This document shows, piece by piece, positions 18,094 to 27,991 of a stretch of 64,000 nucleotides of DNA. The stretch comes from Lysobacter sp. 5GHs7-4 (GTDB lineage: Bacteria > Pseudomonadota > Gammaproteobacteria > Xanthomonadales > Xanthomonadaceae). A program made the position numbers and the translations under genes. Each line of letters starts with the position of its first letter. Positions within the stretch are counted from its first letter, which is position 1. The stretch covers positions 186,001 through 250,000 of the forward strand of contig NZ_CP089924.1 of NCBI RefSeq assembly GCF_021284765.1, read 5' to 3'. The notes beneath the pieces were generated by a model. That model worked only from the letters and a program-made list of their open reading frames with translations, was not told the origin of the DNA and did no database searches.

Positions 18094-20091
18094 ATGCCCC
18101 CGTTCCCCCGCCTCGCCCTCGCCGCCGCCCTGACCCTTGGAGCCGCCGGCGCGGCCCAGGCCGCCACCGTGACCACGGTGGAGATCCGCGGGCTGGACGA
18201 GCCGATGACGATCAACGTGCGCACCTCGCTGTCGCTGGTGGATGCGATCGGCAAGGACGTATCGGGCCGGCGCCTGGGCTACCTGCTGCGCGAGGCCGAG
18301 AACGAGACCCGCGAGGCGCTGGAGCCGTTCGGCTATTACTCGCCGACCATCAAGGTCGAGGACACGCGCACCGGCGGCAATGGCACAAGAAATACGCCTG
18401 CAGCGACGCCGCCGTCCGCGGCCGCCGCGACGGCGGACAGCGAAGCCGCCGCCAACGATCCCGCCGACACCGCCTCCGCGGTGGACACGCCCAGCGCAGC
18501 GCTAAACCGCGCCGAACGCGCCAACGCGGCCGCCGCCGACGCGCCCGCCGCGGGCGATCCCAACGCGCCCACACCGCGCTCCAACGCCAAGGTCGCGGTG
18601 GTGATCACCGTCGACAAGGGCGAGCCGGTCAAGGTGCGCCGCTCCGACGTGGCCATCCTCGGCGCCGGCAGCCAGGACCGTTACCTCAAGGAAGACCTGG
18701 CCGCCTTCAAGCCCGACGTGGACGACGTGTTCAATCACGCGGTCTACGAAGCGGCCAAGACCAAGATCACCCGCCGCCTGGCCGAGCGCGGCTACTTCGA
18801 CGCCGACTTCAACTCGCGCCGCGTCGAGGTCACGCGCGCCGAGCATGCGGCCGACATCGACCTGGTCTGGACCAGCGGCGAGCGCTACGACATGGGCCCG
18901 ATCAGCTTCGAGCAGACGCCCAAGCGCATCATCCGCGACAGTCTGCTCGACAAGTTGGTCTACTGGGACCAGGGCAGCTACTACCACCAGGGCAAGCTGG
19001 ACCGCTTCCGCGAATCGCTGGCGCGGCTGGACTATTTCGCCAGCATCGACATCGAACCGCAGCCGGAAAAAGCCGTCGACGGCGAAGTGCCGGTCAAGGT
19101 CACCCTGACGCCGGCCAAGCGCAGCATCTACACCGCCGGCCTGAGCTTCGGCACCGACAGCGGCGCCGGTGTGCGCATGGGCGTGGAACGCCGCTACGTC
19201 AACGACCGCGGCCACAAGGCGCTGGCCCAGGTCGACTGGGCCGAGAAGCGCAAGACCGCGACGCTGCAGTACCGCATCCCCGCCTTCACCTGGCTCGACG
19301 GCTGGTACACCTTCAGCGCCCAGCTCGCCGACGAACAGACCGACTACATCGACTCGCGCCGCGTCGAGATCGTCGCCAGCCGCAGCGGCCAGATCGACCG
19401 CCACTGGAACGCCACCGCGTCGCTGCACGTGCTGCGCGAGCGTTGGGCCTACGCGATCGACGACGACGACGACGAGACCACGCCGGTCGATTACCGCAGC
19501 GCCACCTTCACCTATCCCTCGCTGCGCGCCGAATACGTCAACGCCGACGACCGCATCTATCCGCGCAACGCCTTCGGCGCCACCGTGATGCTGCGCGGCG
19601 GCATCGACGGCGCCGGCTCGGACGCCAACTTCGCCCAGGCCCACGCCAGCGCGCGCTGGTACCGCGGCATGGGCGCGCGCAGCCGCCTGATCGCGCGCGG
19701 CGAGCTGGGCCACACTTTCACCGACGCCCTGATCGACATGCCGCCCAGCCTGCGCTTCTTCGCCGGCGGCGACCGCAGCATCCGCGGCTACGCCTGGCGC
19801 GAGGTCGGTCCGCGCATTCCCGGCAACGACGGCAAGCAGTACGCGCTGGGCGCCAAGAACGTCGCCACCGGCAGCCTCGAGTTCGAGCAGTACTTCAACG
19901 ACAGTTGGGGCGCGGCGGTGTTCGTCGACAGCGGCAGCGCCTTCGACGGCACGCCCGACTGGCATACCGGCGTCGGCGTCGGCCTGCGCTGGCGTTCGCC
20001 GGTGGGACCGCTGCGCGTGGACATCGCGCGCGGGCTCAACGATCCGGATTCCGGTTTCCAGCTGTATCTGAACATCGGCGCCGATCTCTAA
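18094..20091 (+). CDS. tamA: Autotransporter assembly complex outer-membrane protein TamA (BamA superfamily)
   Basis: A 665-residue outer-membrane protein: a signal peptide (1-23, ending AAQA), POTRA domains to about residue 370, then a 16-strand-type barrel. GGDRSIRGYAWREVGPR is the conserved barrel-lumen RGY motif of the BamA/TamA family, and the protein ends with barrel strands finishing LYLNIGADL. TamA and TamB move certain outer-membrane proteins and phospholipids. An Ala/Pro/Asp-rich insertion (about 92-164) splits the first POTRA domain and is unusual. ATG 18094 is the only Met giving a clean signal peptide. tamB follows after 72 bases. Confidence 0.93.
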   Translation: MPPFPRLALAAALTLGAAGAAQAATVTTVEIRGLDEPMTINVRTSLSLVDAIGKDVSGRRLGYLLREAENETREALEPFGYYSPTIKVEDTRTGGNGTRNTPAATPPSAAAATADSEAAANDPADTASAVDTPSAALNRAERANAAAADAPAAGDPNAPTPRSNAKVAVVITVDKGEPVKVRRSDVAILGAGSQDRYLKEDLAAFKPDVDDVFNHAVYEAAKTKITRRLAERGYFDADFNSRRVEVTRAEHAADIDLVWTSGERYDMGPISFEQTPKRIIRDSLLDKLVYWDQGSYYHQGKLDRFRESLARLDYFASIDIEPQPEKAVDGEVPVKVTLTPAKRSIYTAGLSFGTDSGAGVRMGVERRYVNDRGHKALAQVDWAEKRKTATLQYRIPAFTWLDGWYTFSAQLADEQTDYIDSRRVEIVASRSGQIDRHWNATASLHVLRERWAYAIDDDDDETTPVDYRSATFTYPSLRAEYVNADDRIYPRNAFGATVMLRGGIDGAGSDANFAQAHASARWYRGMGARSRLIARGELGHTFTDALIDMPPSLRFFAGGDRSIRGYAWREVGPRIPGNDGKQYALGAKNVATGSLEFEQYFNDSWGAAVFVDSGSAFDGTPDWHTGVGVGLRWRSPVGPLRVDIARGLNDPDSGFQLYLNIGADL

Positions 20092-20163
20092 GGTTCCGCG
20101 CGATACACGGCTCCAACTGCACCGCTTCCACCCAGCACGCCCCAGGACACAACGCACACGGAC

Positions 20164-23100
20164 ATGAGCGACACGCCTAAGACCGCCGCAGAACTGCTCG
20201 CCGAGCGCCGCCAACGCCGCCGCGCCGCCGCGCGGCGCTGGGCCTGGCGCAGCAGCCTGGTCGCGGGCGCGTTGACCTTGTTGATCGCGTTCGGCGTGTA
20301 TTGGCTGCTGACCACGGTCGGCGGCCGCAACGTGCTGTTGAATCAGATCAAGGCGCGCCTGCCCGCGAATGCGACCTTCACCTGGCGCGACGCCGACGGC
20401 CCCGCCTCCGGTCCGCTGACCTTGCATGGCGTGCATTTCAACTACGAAGGCATCGACTTCCGCGCCGAGCGCGTCTACGTCGACACCGCGATCCGGCCCT
20501 TGCTGGGCCGCAAGCTGCGCCTGGACGCGCTGCAGGTCGAGGACGCCAGCCTGGACGTGCCCAAGAGCAAGGAGCCCTTCAAGCTCCCCAGCTGGCCCGA
20601 GGTGCTGCCCGACATCGCGCCGCCGCTGTCGCTGCAGGCCGACGACGTGCGCGTGGACCGCATGAAGGTCAGCCAGGCCGGCGAGCACATCATCGACATC
20701 CGCCGCCTGCGTGGCGGCCTGGACGCGCAGACCGGCCGGCTCAAGCTCGAGAAGCTGGCGATCGACAGCGACCGCGCGCGCATCACCCTGCACGGCGAAT
20801 ACGCGCCGCGCAACGACTACCGCACCGACCTGGTCGCCACCGCCGTGCTGCCCGCGCAGGCCGGCCGTACGCCGCCGCGCCTGGGCCTGGTCGCGCAAGG
20901 CGATCTGTCGCGCATGAACGTGGCGGTGTCGGGCTACGCGCCCGGCCGCCTGCGCGCCACCGCCACCCTGCGCGGCAAGGACGATCCGCGCTGGCAGCTG
21001 CGCGGCCAGGCCGACGCGCTGGACATCGGCCTGCTGCTGTCGGCCGACGCCACGCCCAGCGCGACGCCGCTGGCGGCGCAGTTCGACATGCACGGCGTCG
21101 GCGGCGCGGCCGAACTCAGCGGCCGTTTCGAGCAAGGCGAGCTGCGCGCGCAGATCCTGCCGTCCAAGATCCGCCTGGAAGAACAGGTGCTGGACGTGCA
21201 GCCGTTGGCGCTGCGCATCTTCGACGGCACCGCCACCCTGCGCGGCCATGCCGATTTCACCGATGCGCGCAACGGCCGCTTCAAGTTCGCGGTCAATGCG
21301 CGCGGCCTGCGCTGGGGTGGCAACGCACCGGCGCCCAGCGCGAAGACGCCGGTGGCGCCGGCCGCCGCGACCACGCCGGCGATCGTCGCCGATGCCGACC
21401 TGGGATTCGCCGGCACCGTGCAGGCCTGGGCAGCGATCGGCAACGCGCGCATCGAGCGCGACCGGCAGGTCGCGACCGTGCGCTTCGACGGCCGCGGCAA
21501 CGACAGCGGCATGAACCTCAAGACGCTGCAGGCGCAGATGCCCACCGGCCGTCTCGACGGCAAGGGCGATGTGGCCTGGGCGCCGGCACTGCGCTGGAAC
21601 TTCGACGCCACGCTGGCCGGCTTCGACCCGGGCTACTTCGCGCCCGACTGGAAGGGCGCGGTCAACGGCAAACTGGTCACGCGCGGCGACACCCGCGCCG
21701 ATGGCGGTCTGGAGATCGCGGTCGACGCCAGCCAACTCGGCGGCCGCCTGCGCGATCGCCCGCTGCAAGGCCGCGGCCGTTTCCTGATGCACGGCGCGGC
21801 GACCGGCAAGAGCGACGACGCCTACGAGGGCGAGGTCGCGCTGTCGCTGGGCGGCAGCCGCATCGATGCGAAGGGCAAGCTCGCCCAGACCCTGGACGTG
21901 GACGCCAAGTTCGCGCCGCTGCAGCTCAACGACCTGCTGCCCGATACCGCCGGCAGCCTGCGCGGCACGCTCAAGCTCAGCGGCGCGCGCACCGCGCCCA
22001 ACATCGACGCCGACCTCAGCGGCAGCGGCCTGAAGTACGGCGATTACCGCGCCGAGACGCTGCTGGCCAAGGGCCGGCTGCCGTGGACCGGCCGCGGCGG
22101 CGCGATCGAAGTGCGCGCCAGCGGCCTGGACGTCGGCCTGCCGATGGACACCGTCGCGATCGACGCGCGCGGCGCGGTCGAGTCGCTGCAACTGCAGGGC
22201 AACGCGCGCGGCGAGATCGGCACGCTGGAATTGTCCGGCCACGCCGACAAGCGCGGCACGACCTGGCAGGGCGCGCTGGCGACCTTGCAACTGGCGCCGA
22301 ACAAGGGCGCTACGTGGCGTCTGCAGCAGGCCGCGCAGTTCCGCTGGGATGGCCGTAACGGCGCGCTCAGCAACGCTTGCCTGGCTTCCAGCGGCGGCGG
22401 TTCGCTGTGCGCGAACGCCGACTGGCCGCGGCGCGGACTGGACGTGAAAGGCCAGGGCCTGCCGCTGACGCTGGCCCAACCCTATCTGCCCGAGCGTGCC
22501 GACAAGCGTCCGTGGGTGCTGCGCGGCGAAATCGCGATCGACGGCGAACTGCGCCCGGTCGGCAACGCCTGGCGCGGCCAGGCCACGGTGACGTCGGCCG
22601 GCGGCGGCATGAAGTTCAGCGAGCGGGCGCGCCGCGAACCGGTGCGCTACAGCAACCTCAGCCTGCGCGCGAATTTCGATCCGCGCCGCATCGAGGCCGA
22701 CCTGGACGCGGTGGTCAACGACGACGGTCGCCTGGACGCGCGCATCGCCACCGGCTGGGACGCGTACTCGCCGCTGGAAGGCAATATCGCGCTCAACACC
22801 GACGAGCTGACCTGGGTCGAATTGTTCTCGCCCGACATCGTCGAACCCAAGGGCAAGCTCGACGGCCGCATCGGCCTGAGCGGCACGCGCGACGCGCCGC
22901 GCCTGAGCGGACAGGCGCACCTGAGCGAATTCAGCACCGAACTGCCGGCGCTGGCGATCGCGCTGCAGAACGGCGACGTGCGCCTGGACGCGCAGCCCGA
23001 CGGCAGCGCGCGCATCGTCGGCAGCGTGCGTTCGGGCGAAGGCACGCTCAACATCGACGGCAGCCTCGACTGGCAGGGCGACGACACGCCGCTGGTGCTG

Positions 23101-24027
23101 ACTCTGCGCGGCAAGAACGTGCTGATGTCGGACACCCGCGACCTGCGTGCGGTCGCCGATCCCGACCTGACCGTGCGCTACGCCGCCCGGCAACCGCTGC
23201 AGGTCACCGGCACCGTCGCGATACCGTCGGCGCGCATCGACCTGGAGCGATTGGACCAGGGCGTGTCGGCCTCGCCGGACGTGGTCGTGCTGGACCCGGC
23301 GGACCCGGAAGACACCGGCGATTCGCCGCTGGACCTGGATCTGGTGCTGGCGCTGGGCAAGGACGTCAAGCTCAACGGCTTCGGCCTGGACGGCAGCCTG
23401 GAAGGCCAGATGCGCGTGCGCGCGCGGCCGGGCCGCGAGATGACCGCCAGCGGCCGCCTCGACGTCGACGGCCGCTACCGCGCCTACGGTCAGAAACTGC
23501 AGATCACCCGCGGCCATCTGGCGTGGTCGAACGGTCCGGTGTCCGATCCCATCCTGGACGTGCGCGCCGAACGCGAAGTCGGCGAAGTCACCGCCGGCGT
23601 CGACATCAGCGGCCGCGCCAGCGCACCGCAGGTCAACGTGTGGTCGAACCCGGCCAGCTCGCAATCCGAAGCGCTGGCCTACCTCGCGCTGGGCCGTCCG
23701 CTGTCCAGCGCCAGCGGCGACGAAAGCCGCCAGCTCAACGCCGCCAGCGCCGCGCTGTCGGCCGGCGGCAGCCTGCTGGCCTCGCAGCTGGGCGCCAAGA
23801 TCGGCCTGGACGACGCGGGTGTGATGGAAAGCCGCGCGCTAGGCGGCTCGGTGCTGGGCGTGGGCAAGTACCTGTCGCCGCGCCTGTACGTGGGCTACGG
23901 CGTGTCCCTGCTCGGCACCGGTCAGGTGCTGACGCTGAAGTATCTGCTGCGCAAGGGCTTCGACATCGAAATCGAATCGAGCACGATCGAGAACCGCGCG
24001 TCGATCAACTGGCGCAAGGAAAAGTAA
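20164..24027 (+). CDS. tamB: Translocation and assembly module subunit TamB (AsmA-like, DUF490)
   Basis: A 1287-residue protein. After a Lys/Arg-rich start, one membrane anchor (about 29-50) leads into a very long periplasmic repeat of beta-strand sequence, typical of the TamB/AsmA lipid-transport groove. The C-terminal 300 residues form the TamB (DUF490) domain, with GRYRAYGQKLQITRGHLAWSN-type and YLALGRPLSS blocks. It ends in a beta strand (ENRASINWRKEK). It spans the periplasm and partners TamA encoded just upstream. The complementary strand holds one uninterrupted 1720-codon frame, which I treat as a GC artefact. Confidence 0.93.
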   Translation: MSDTPKTAAELLAERRQRRRAAARRWAWRSSLVAGALTLLIAFGVYWLLTTVGGRNVLLNQIKARLPANATFTWRDADGPASGPLTLHGVHFNYEGIDFRAERVYVDTAIRPLLGRKLRLDALQVEDASLDVPKSKEPFKLPSWPEVLPDIAPPLSLQADDVRVDRMKVSQAGEHIIDIRRLRGGLDAQTGRLKLEKLAIDSDRARITLHGEYAPRNDYRTDLVATAVLPAQAGRTPPRLGLVAQGDLSRMNVAVSGYAPGRLRATATLRGKDDPRWQLRGQADALDIGLLLSADATPSATPLAAQFDMHGVGGAAELSGRFEQGELRAQILPSKIRLEEQVLDVQPLALRIFDGTATLRGHADFTDARNGRFKFAVNARGLRWGGNAPAPSAKTPVAPAAATTPAIVADADLGFAGTVQAWAAIGNARIERDRQVATVRFDGRGNDSGMNLKTLQAQMPTGRLDGKGDVAWAPALRWNFDATLAGFDPGYFAPDWKGAVNGKLVTRGDTRADGGLEIAVDASQLGGRLRDRPLQGRGRFLMHGAATGKSDDAYEGEVALSLGGSRIDAKGKLAQTLDVDAKFAPLQLNDLLPDTAGSLRGTLKLSGARTAPNIDADLSGSGLKYGDYRAETLLAKGRLPWTGRGGAIEVRASGLDVGLPMDTVAIDARGAVESLQLQGNARGEIGTLELSGHADKRGTTWQGALATLQLAPNKGATWRLQQAAQFRWDGRNGALSNACLASSGGGSLCANADWPRRGLDVKGQGLPLTLAQPYLPERADKRPWVLRGEIAIDGELRPVGNAWRGQATVTSAGGGMKFSERARREPVRYSNLSLRANFDPRRIEADLDAVVNDDGRLDARIATGWDAYSPLEGNIALNTDELTWVELFSPDIVEPKGKLDGRIGLSGTRDAPRLSGQAHLSEFSTELPALAIALQNGDVRLDAQPDGSARIVGSVRSGEGTLNIDGSLDWQGDDTPLVLTLRGKNVLMSDTRDLRAVADPDLTVRYAARQPLQVTGTVAIPSARIDLERLDQGVSASPDVVVLDPADPEDTGDSPLDLDLVLALGKDVKLNGFGLDGSLEGQMRVRARPGREMTASGRLDVDGRYRAYGQKLQITRGHLAWSNGPVSDPILDVRAEREVGEVTAGVDISGRASAPQVNVWSNPASSQSEALAYLALGRPLSSASGDESRQLNAASAALSAGGSLLASQLGAKIGLDDAGVMESRALGGSVLGVGKYLSPRLYVGYGVSLLGTGQVLTLKYLLRKGFDIEIESSTIENRASINWRKEK

Positions 24028-24237
24028 GTTACGCGCCAGGCGGCTTTCGTTTTCTGCGATGCCGCGCCTGCGCGCACTGCGCAGCGGATGCCACGACAGG
24101 CGGGTTTGCGCTCGATTCGCGAACCGCATCACAGCGCAACCGTGGCCGCGACCGCCGCCGCCATCGCTTTTGCAGGTCCGTAGGGCCCAAGATTTGCGCG
24201 CGGCGCAATGGCCGCCTTTCAGCCGTTCCGGGACGCC

Positions 24238-26436
24238 ATGCGCACTCATCGACTCGCCGCCGCTCTGACGGCCACGCTCTGCCTGATCGCCTGCACGCCC
24301 GGAGCTCAAGAGAGCGCGGTTCCAGGCCAAGAAGACGCTGCCGCCGCCGGCGCGGCCAGCGGCGCGTCGATGGCGACGCCCAACGCGCCGCAAGCGGTAG
24401 CCTTCGCCGCACCCCTGGAGATCGCGCAGCTGCACCTGGCGCAGACTCACGTCATGCCCGAAGCAGGCCTGCAATGGACCCTGGCCAACGCCAAGGAAGA
24501 ACTGCATGCGATCGGCAACCGCGAGGCGCTGATGCTGGTCAAGCTGGCGGCGGACAACGCCATCAATCCACAGATCGAGGCCTGGCGCGACGGCCAGCGC
24601 CTGGGCGCGGTCGCGCTGACCGGCGTGCTGCCGCCGACCGAAGCCTCCGGCCCGGCCCATCCCTATGGCGGCCTTAGCGCCACGCTGCCGGCGTCGTGGT
24701 TGGCGCCTGGCCTGCAACTGCGCGCCAGCGCCGACAACTACACCGCCGGCGCGTTCCGCACGCCGTCAATCGGCGCCGACAGCCCGGTCATCCTGCGCGT
24801 GCTGCCCTTCTACCTGTTCGGCGCCAACGAACTCAATTCGATCCCGCTGGCCACCACCGCGGTGCCCGATGCGGCCACGGTCGACGAGCTCTACGCCAAA
24901 TGGCCGGTCGCCAGCGTGGTCGCGCAGAACCATCCCGCGCGGCTCGCGCAATGGCCGATCCTGGTGGTCGGCCCCTCCAGCGGCCGCCCGGCGTACGTCG
25001 CCCACAACACCAACGAAGAACAAGCCGGCTTCGAATTGATGGGCGCGGCGCTCGGCATGCTGGGCGGCCTGCTCCGCGCCAACGGCGAATCCGATGGCCC
25101 GGTGCAGTACTACGCCCCCTTGATCATGTTCGACGCCAACCGCGTGTATCGCAGCCCCGGCGGCGGCCTGGGCACGGTCGGCGGCGACACCGGCGTCGGC
25201 GATCACCACTACCGCGGGATCTTCGTCCACGAGCAGGGCCATGCGATGGGCCTGCCGCATCAGGACGACGGCTACAAGGGCGGCCGCTATCCGTATCTGG
25301 CCGGCAGCCTCAACGGTTCGGTCTGGGGCTACGACAGCGTGCGCAAGCAGATGCTGGCGCCGTTCGTGCCGGCCACCGCATCTCGTTATACGAACTGCCG
25401 CGGCGACACGTTCGCCGGTACGCCGCGCCAGCTCGACGCGCAGGGGCGCTGCATCAAGCAAGACCCGATGCAGAGCGGCTCCGGAGACGAGGCGGCGGGC
25501 TATCGCTTCGCGACCTTCTCCGACTACAGCACCGCCATGATGCAGCGGCATTTCGAGGGCGTCGCCCGCAACGACGACCAGGGCCGGCGCGTATACGACG
25601 GCGGCAGCATCGTCGCCGATGCCGCCTTCCCCGGCGGTTACAAGCGTTGGGACAGCCTGGACCGGCGCTGGGTCAACGTCGAGCGCACGACCACCGACAA
25701 GGGCCTGTACGGCCTGGACGGCGGGCTGCCGCTGCGGCGCGACGTGCCGGTGCACGCCATCGCGATCACCTACAGCCTGGCCGGCACGCCCCAGGTCTCG
25801 CAGATCTATCCGATGCTGAGCTATCGCGGCAACCTGCTGCGCACCATCGATCCCACCGATGCCGCGCAACGCGCCAGCATCGTGCCCAACACCGGGCCGA
25901 TACCCTGGTACTGCCACGCCAGCGGCTGCGACTACAGCCTGCGCCTGACCTACGTCGACGGCAGCGTGCGCCACGTCTTGCTGCAAGGCGGCTTCCGCTC
26001 CTGGTGGGGCCCGACGACCGCGCCGCCGGCGAGCGCCAGCGATCCCAAGGACGACGACAGCTTCCGCACCTGGGTGATCAACGTTCCGGGCGAGACGATG
26101 CTGCGCAAGATCGAACTGCTCGACACGCCGCGCGCCTGGGAAGGCCTGCCGGCCAACCCGGCGGTGCTTGCCACCCGCGAGAACATCGAGCTGGGCGACA
26201 CACCGCACGCCACGAACGGCGTGCCGACCGCGCCGGGGGTGCCCGTCGCGATGCGTGCGCAAGCCGCGAACGCGCGCGTTGCTGAAGGCGCATGCGTCGA
26301 ACTGGCGACGATCGCCGCGCCGCGCTCGGCATGGCCGGCGCCGCAGTGCGCGGGCGCGCAGACGGAAGGGGCGCAGCCGCCGCAGCCGGTTCGATTCGAT
26401 ATGCGCGAGGTCGTGCCCCGCATGCTGCGGCGCTGA
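24238..26436 (+). CDS. Lipoprotein metallopeptidase of metzincin type (M66/StcE-like)
   Basis: A 732-residue lipoprotein: signal peptide with lipobox LIAC (Cys19), then an Ala-rich linker and a beta-rich N-domain. The active site HEQGHAMGLPH lies at 331-341 and is an exact HExxHxxGxxH zinc motif. DYSTAMMQRHF, about 95 residues later, may provide the Met-turn. The layout resembles peptidase family M66 (StcE/TagA/YghJ-type, which cleave mucin-like glycoproteins). Several Trp/Cys-containing beta segments follow (WYCHASGCDY). ATG 24238 gives the lipoprotein signal. A surface or periplasmic protease is likely. The assignment to M66 rests on motif and layout only. Confidence 0.72.
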   Translation: MRTHRLAAALTATLCLIACTPGAQESAVPGQEDAAAAGAASGASMATPNAPQAVAFAAPLEIAQLHLAQTHVMPEAGLQWTLANAKEELHAIGNREALMLVKLAADNAINPQIEAWRDGQRLGAVALTGVLPPTEASGPAHPYGGLSATLPASWLAPGLQLRASADNYTAGAFRTPSIGADSPVILRVLPFYLFGANELNSIPLATTAVPDAATVDELYAKWPVASVVAQNHPARLAQWPILVVGPSSGRPAYVAHNTNEEQAGFELMGAALGMLGGLLRANGESDGPVQYYAPLIMFDANRVYRSPGGGLGTVGGDTGVGDHHYRGIFVHEQGHAMGLPHQDDGYKGGRYPYLAGSLNGSVWGYDSVRKQMLAPFVPATASRYTNCRGDTFAGTPRQLDAQGRCIKQDPMQSGSGDEAAGYRFATFSDYSTAMMQRHFEGVARNDDQGRRVYDGGSIVADAAFPGGYKRWDSLDRRWVNVERTTTDKGLYGLDGGLPLRRDVPVHAIAITYSLAGTPQVSQIYPMLSYRGNLLRTIDPTDAAQRASIVPNTGPIPWYCHASGCDYSLRLTYVDGSVRHVLLQGGFRSWWGPTTAPPASASDPKDDDSFRTWVINVPGETMLRKIELLDTPRAWEGLPANPAVLATRENIELGDTPHATNGVPTAPGVPVAMRAQAANARVAEGACVELATIAAPRSAWPAPQCAGAQTEGAQPPQPVRFDMREVVPRMLRR

Positions 26437-26564
26437 TCCGCACGGCGCGGCGTCTGCGAGCCGATAGATGACAAAGCGCGGGCATGCGCGACTTCTGTGC
26501 GCGCACGCTCTGCGCTCAACGGATCAGGATCGGGCGCGCCGTCGCGCCCCAGCTGAGCCCGGCC

Positions 26565-27392
26565 TCAGTCCGCGGCGATGGCGCTGCGGAAGAACGCATC
26601 CAGGCGCGCGCTGTCGCCACGCCCCGGCGCCAGCACGGGCGCCACGGCTTCCATACGCTGCAACTGGCCTTCCAGGAAGTCGCTGATCTCCGGGATACGC
26701 GGCCCGTCCTCGACCTCCTTGCTGACGCGCTTCTTCGTCAACAGCGCCTCGATGGCGACACGCAGCGGGCCGCCCGGCAACAAGCGCTCCAGCAAATCCT
26801 CGAAGGCCATCGGCGGCGGCTGCGTGGATTGCTCGATCCACAGGCAGGCCAAAACCGGCCGGAGCACATACAGATACTTCTTGGTGCGCACGCGCTCGCC
26901 GCGCAGGTACCCTCGGAAGTTGCTTCGCGCCATGCGGTGGTAGTGGTGCCAGCTGGCCACTGGCGAATAGTGCTGGTCCACCAGTTCGCGCAGGGCGGCG
27001 ACCAGGGGCTCGTCCTGCCGATACACGATCGGCGACCGCAGCCATTCCGACAGCGTGGGATTCGACTTCGACACCAACCGCAGCGCCTTGCGCAGATCCC
27101 AGCCGCTGACATCGAGCTCGTCGTCGATCGGCAACTCGATCACGTCGCGCTGCGGCTCGCCCGGGCCGGTGCGCTCGTTGACGCTGAGGTACCAGTCGCG
27201 CTTGTGCATGTAGACGAAGCGTGCGTCGTAGTCGCTGTCCGGCGACGAGAAGCCCCAGCCGCGGCTGCCCGACTCACAGGCGAACACGATCCGCACGTCG
27301 TGGTCGCGCTCGATGCCGTCCAAGGCCGCGAGCACTGCCGCGCGCTGTTCCGGCGCGATGGGATGGATATCGGAATCGGGGACGTTCGTCAT
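26565..27392 (-). CDS. DNA polymerase beta-superfamily nucleotidyltransferase (YcgL/COG3541-like)
   Basis: A 275-residue protein. The nucleotidyltransferase motif CESGSRGWGFSSPDSDYDARF (about 38-58) has the G-S and D-x-D metal-binding pattern of the Pol-beta fold. It is followed by the family-typical YMHKRDWYLSV and GWDLRKALRLVSKSNPTLSEWL blocks. Such proteins are predicted nucleotidyltransferases of unknown substrate, and relatives occur in toxin-antitoxin and phage loci. No HEPN or MNT partner is adjacent. ATG 27392 is chosen because upstream codons are antisense to the acetyltransferase promoter region. The gene diverges from the acetyltransferase gene. Confidence 0.87.
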   Translation of the reverse strand: MTNVPDSDIHPIAPEQRAAVLAALDGIERDHDVRIVFACESGSRGWGFSSPDSDYDARFVYMHKRDWYLSVNERTGPGEPQRDVIELPIDDELDVSGWDLRKALRLVSKSNPTLSEWLRSPIVYRQDEPLVAALRELVDQHYSPVASWHHYHRMARSNFRGYLRGERVRTKKYLYVLRPVLACLWIEQSTQPPPMAFEDLLERLLPGGPLRVAIEALLTKKRVSKEVEDGPRIPEISDFLEGQLQRMEAVAPVLAPGRGDSARLDAFFRSAIAAD

Positions 27393-27474
27393 CGGATTGC
27401 AGGTCGCCAGCACTGGCATCCAGCTTAGCGTAGCGGCGACACTGTCGGTGCCCCGCACATTAGGACCGTAACGC

Positions 27475-27987
27475 GTGACCACCGTGATCGAAACGCAGCG
27501 CCTGACGCTGGACGAACTGACGCCGCCGGACGCACCCTTCATCGTCGAGTTGCTCAACGACCCGGCCTTCCTGGCCAACATCGGCGACCGCGGCGTGCGC
27601 GATCATGACGACGCGCTGCGCTACATCGCCAACGGCCCGGCCGCGAGCTACGCCAAGCACGGCTACGGCCTGTGGCTGGTGCGCGACAAGGCCAGCGGCG
27701 AACGCCTGGGGCTGAGCGGGCTGCTGCGTCGCGACACCCTGCCCGATGCCGACATCGGCTACGCCTTCCTGCCGCGGTATCGCGGCCAGGGCTATGCCGT
27801 GGAGGCCTGCCAGGCGGTGATCGCGCATGCGCGCCAGCCGCTGGATCTGCCGCGCGTGCTGGCGATCGTGTCGCCGGGCAACGAGGCGTCCACGCGCGTG
27901 CTGGAAAAGATCGGTCTTCGCTATCAGCGTCGTGTGCGGCTGAGCGAGGACGCGGAGGAACTGCTGCTGTACTCCACTGAGGCCTGA
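27475..27987 (+). CDS. GNAT family N-acetyltransferase (RimJ/RimL type)
   Basis: A 170-residue acetyltransferase. It begins TTVIETQRLTLDELTPPDAPFI, as RimJ/RimL-like proteins do. It contains the acetyl-CoA loop PRYRGQGYAVEAC (Q/R-x-x-G-x-G/A) and the terminal NEASTRVLEKIGLRYQRRV motif. It starts with GTG at 27475. Substrate is unknown; ribosomal-protein-like N-termini or small amines are possible. It converges on the sialidase-like gene, with four bases between the stop codons. Confidence 0.88.
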   Translation: MTTVIETQRLTLDELTPPDAPFIVELLNDPAFLANIGDRGVRDHDDALRYIANGPAASYAKHGYGLWLVRDKASGERLGLSGLLRRDTLPDADIGYAFLPRYRGQGYAVEACQAVIAHARQPLDLPRVLAIVSPGNEASTRVLEKIGLRYQRRVRLSEDAEELLLYSTEA

Positions 27988-27991
27988 GCGC

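Noticed and set aside
18502..23664. 1720-codon open frame antisense to tamA and tamB
   Set aside because: It has Arg/Ala/Val/Gln-rich composition with no domain, and mirrors the codon periodicity of the GC-rich tamB gene. Two recognised outer-membrane biogenesis genes occupy the other strand.
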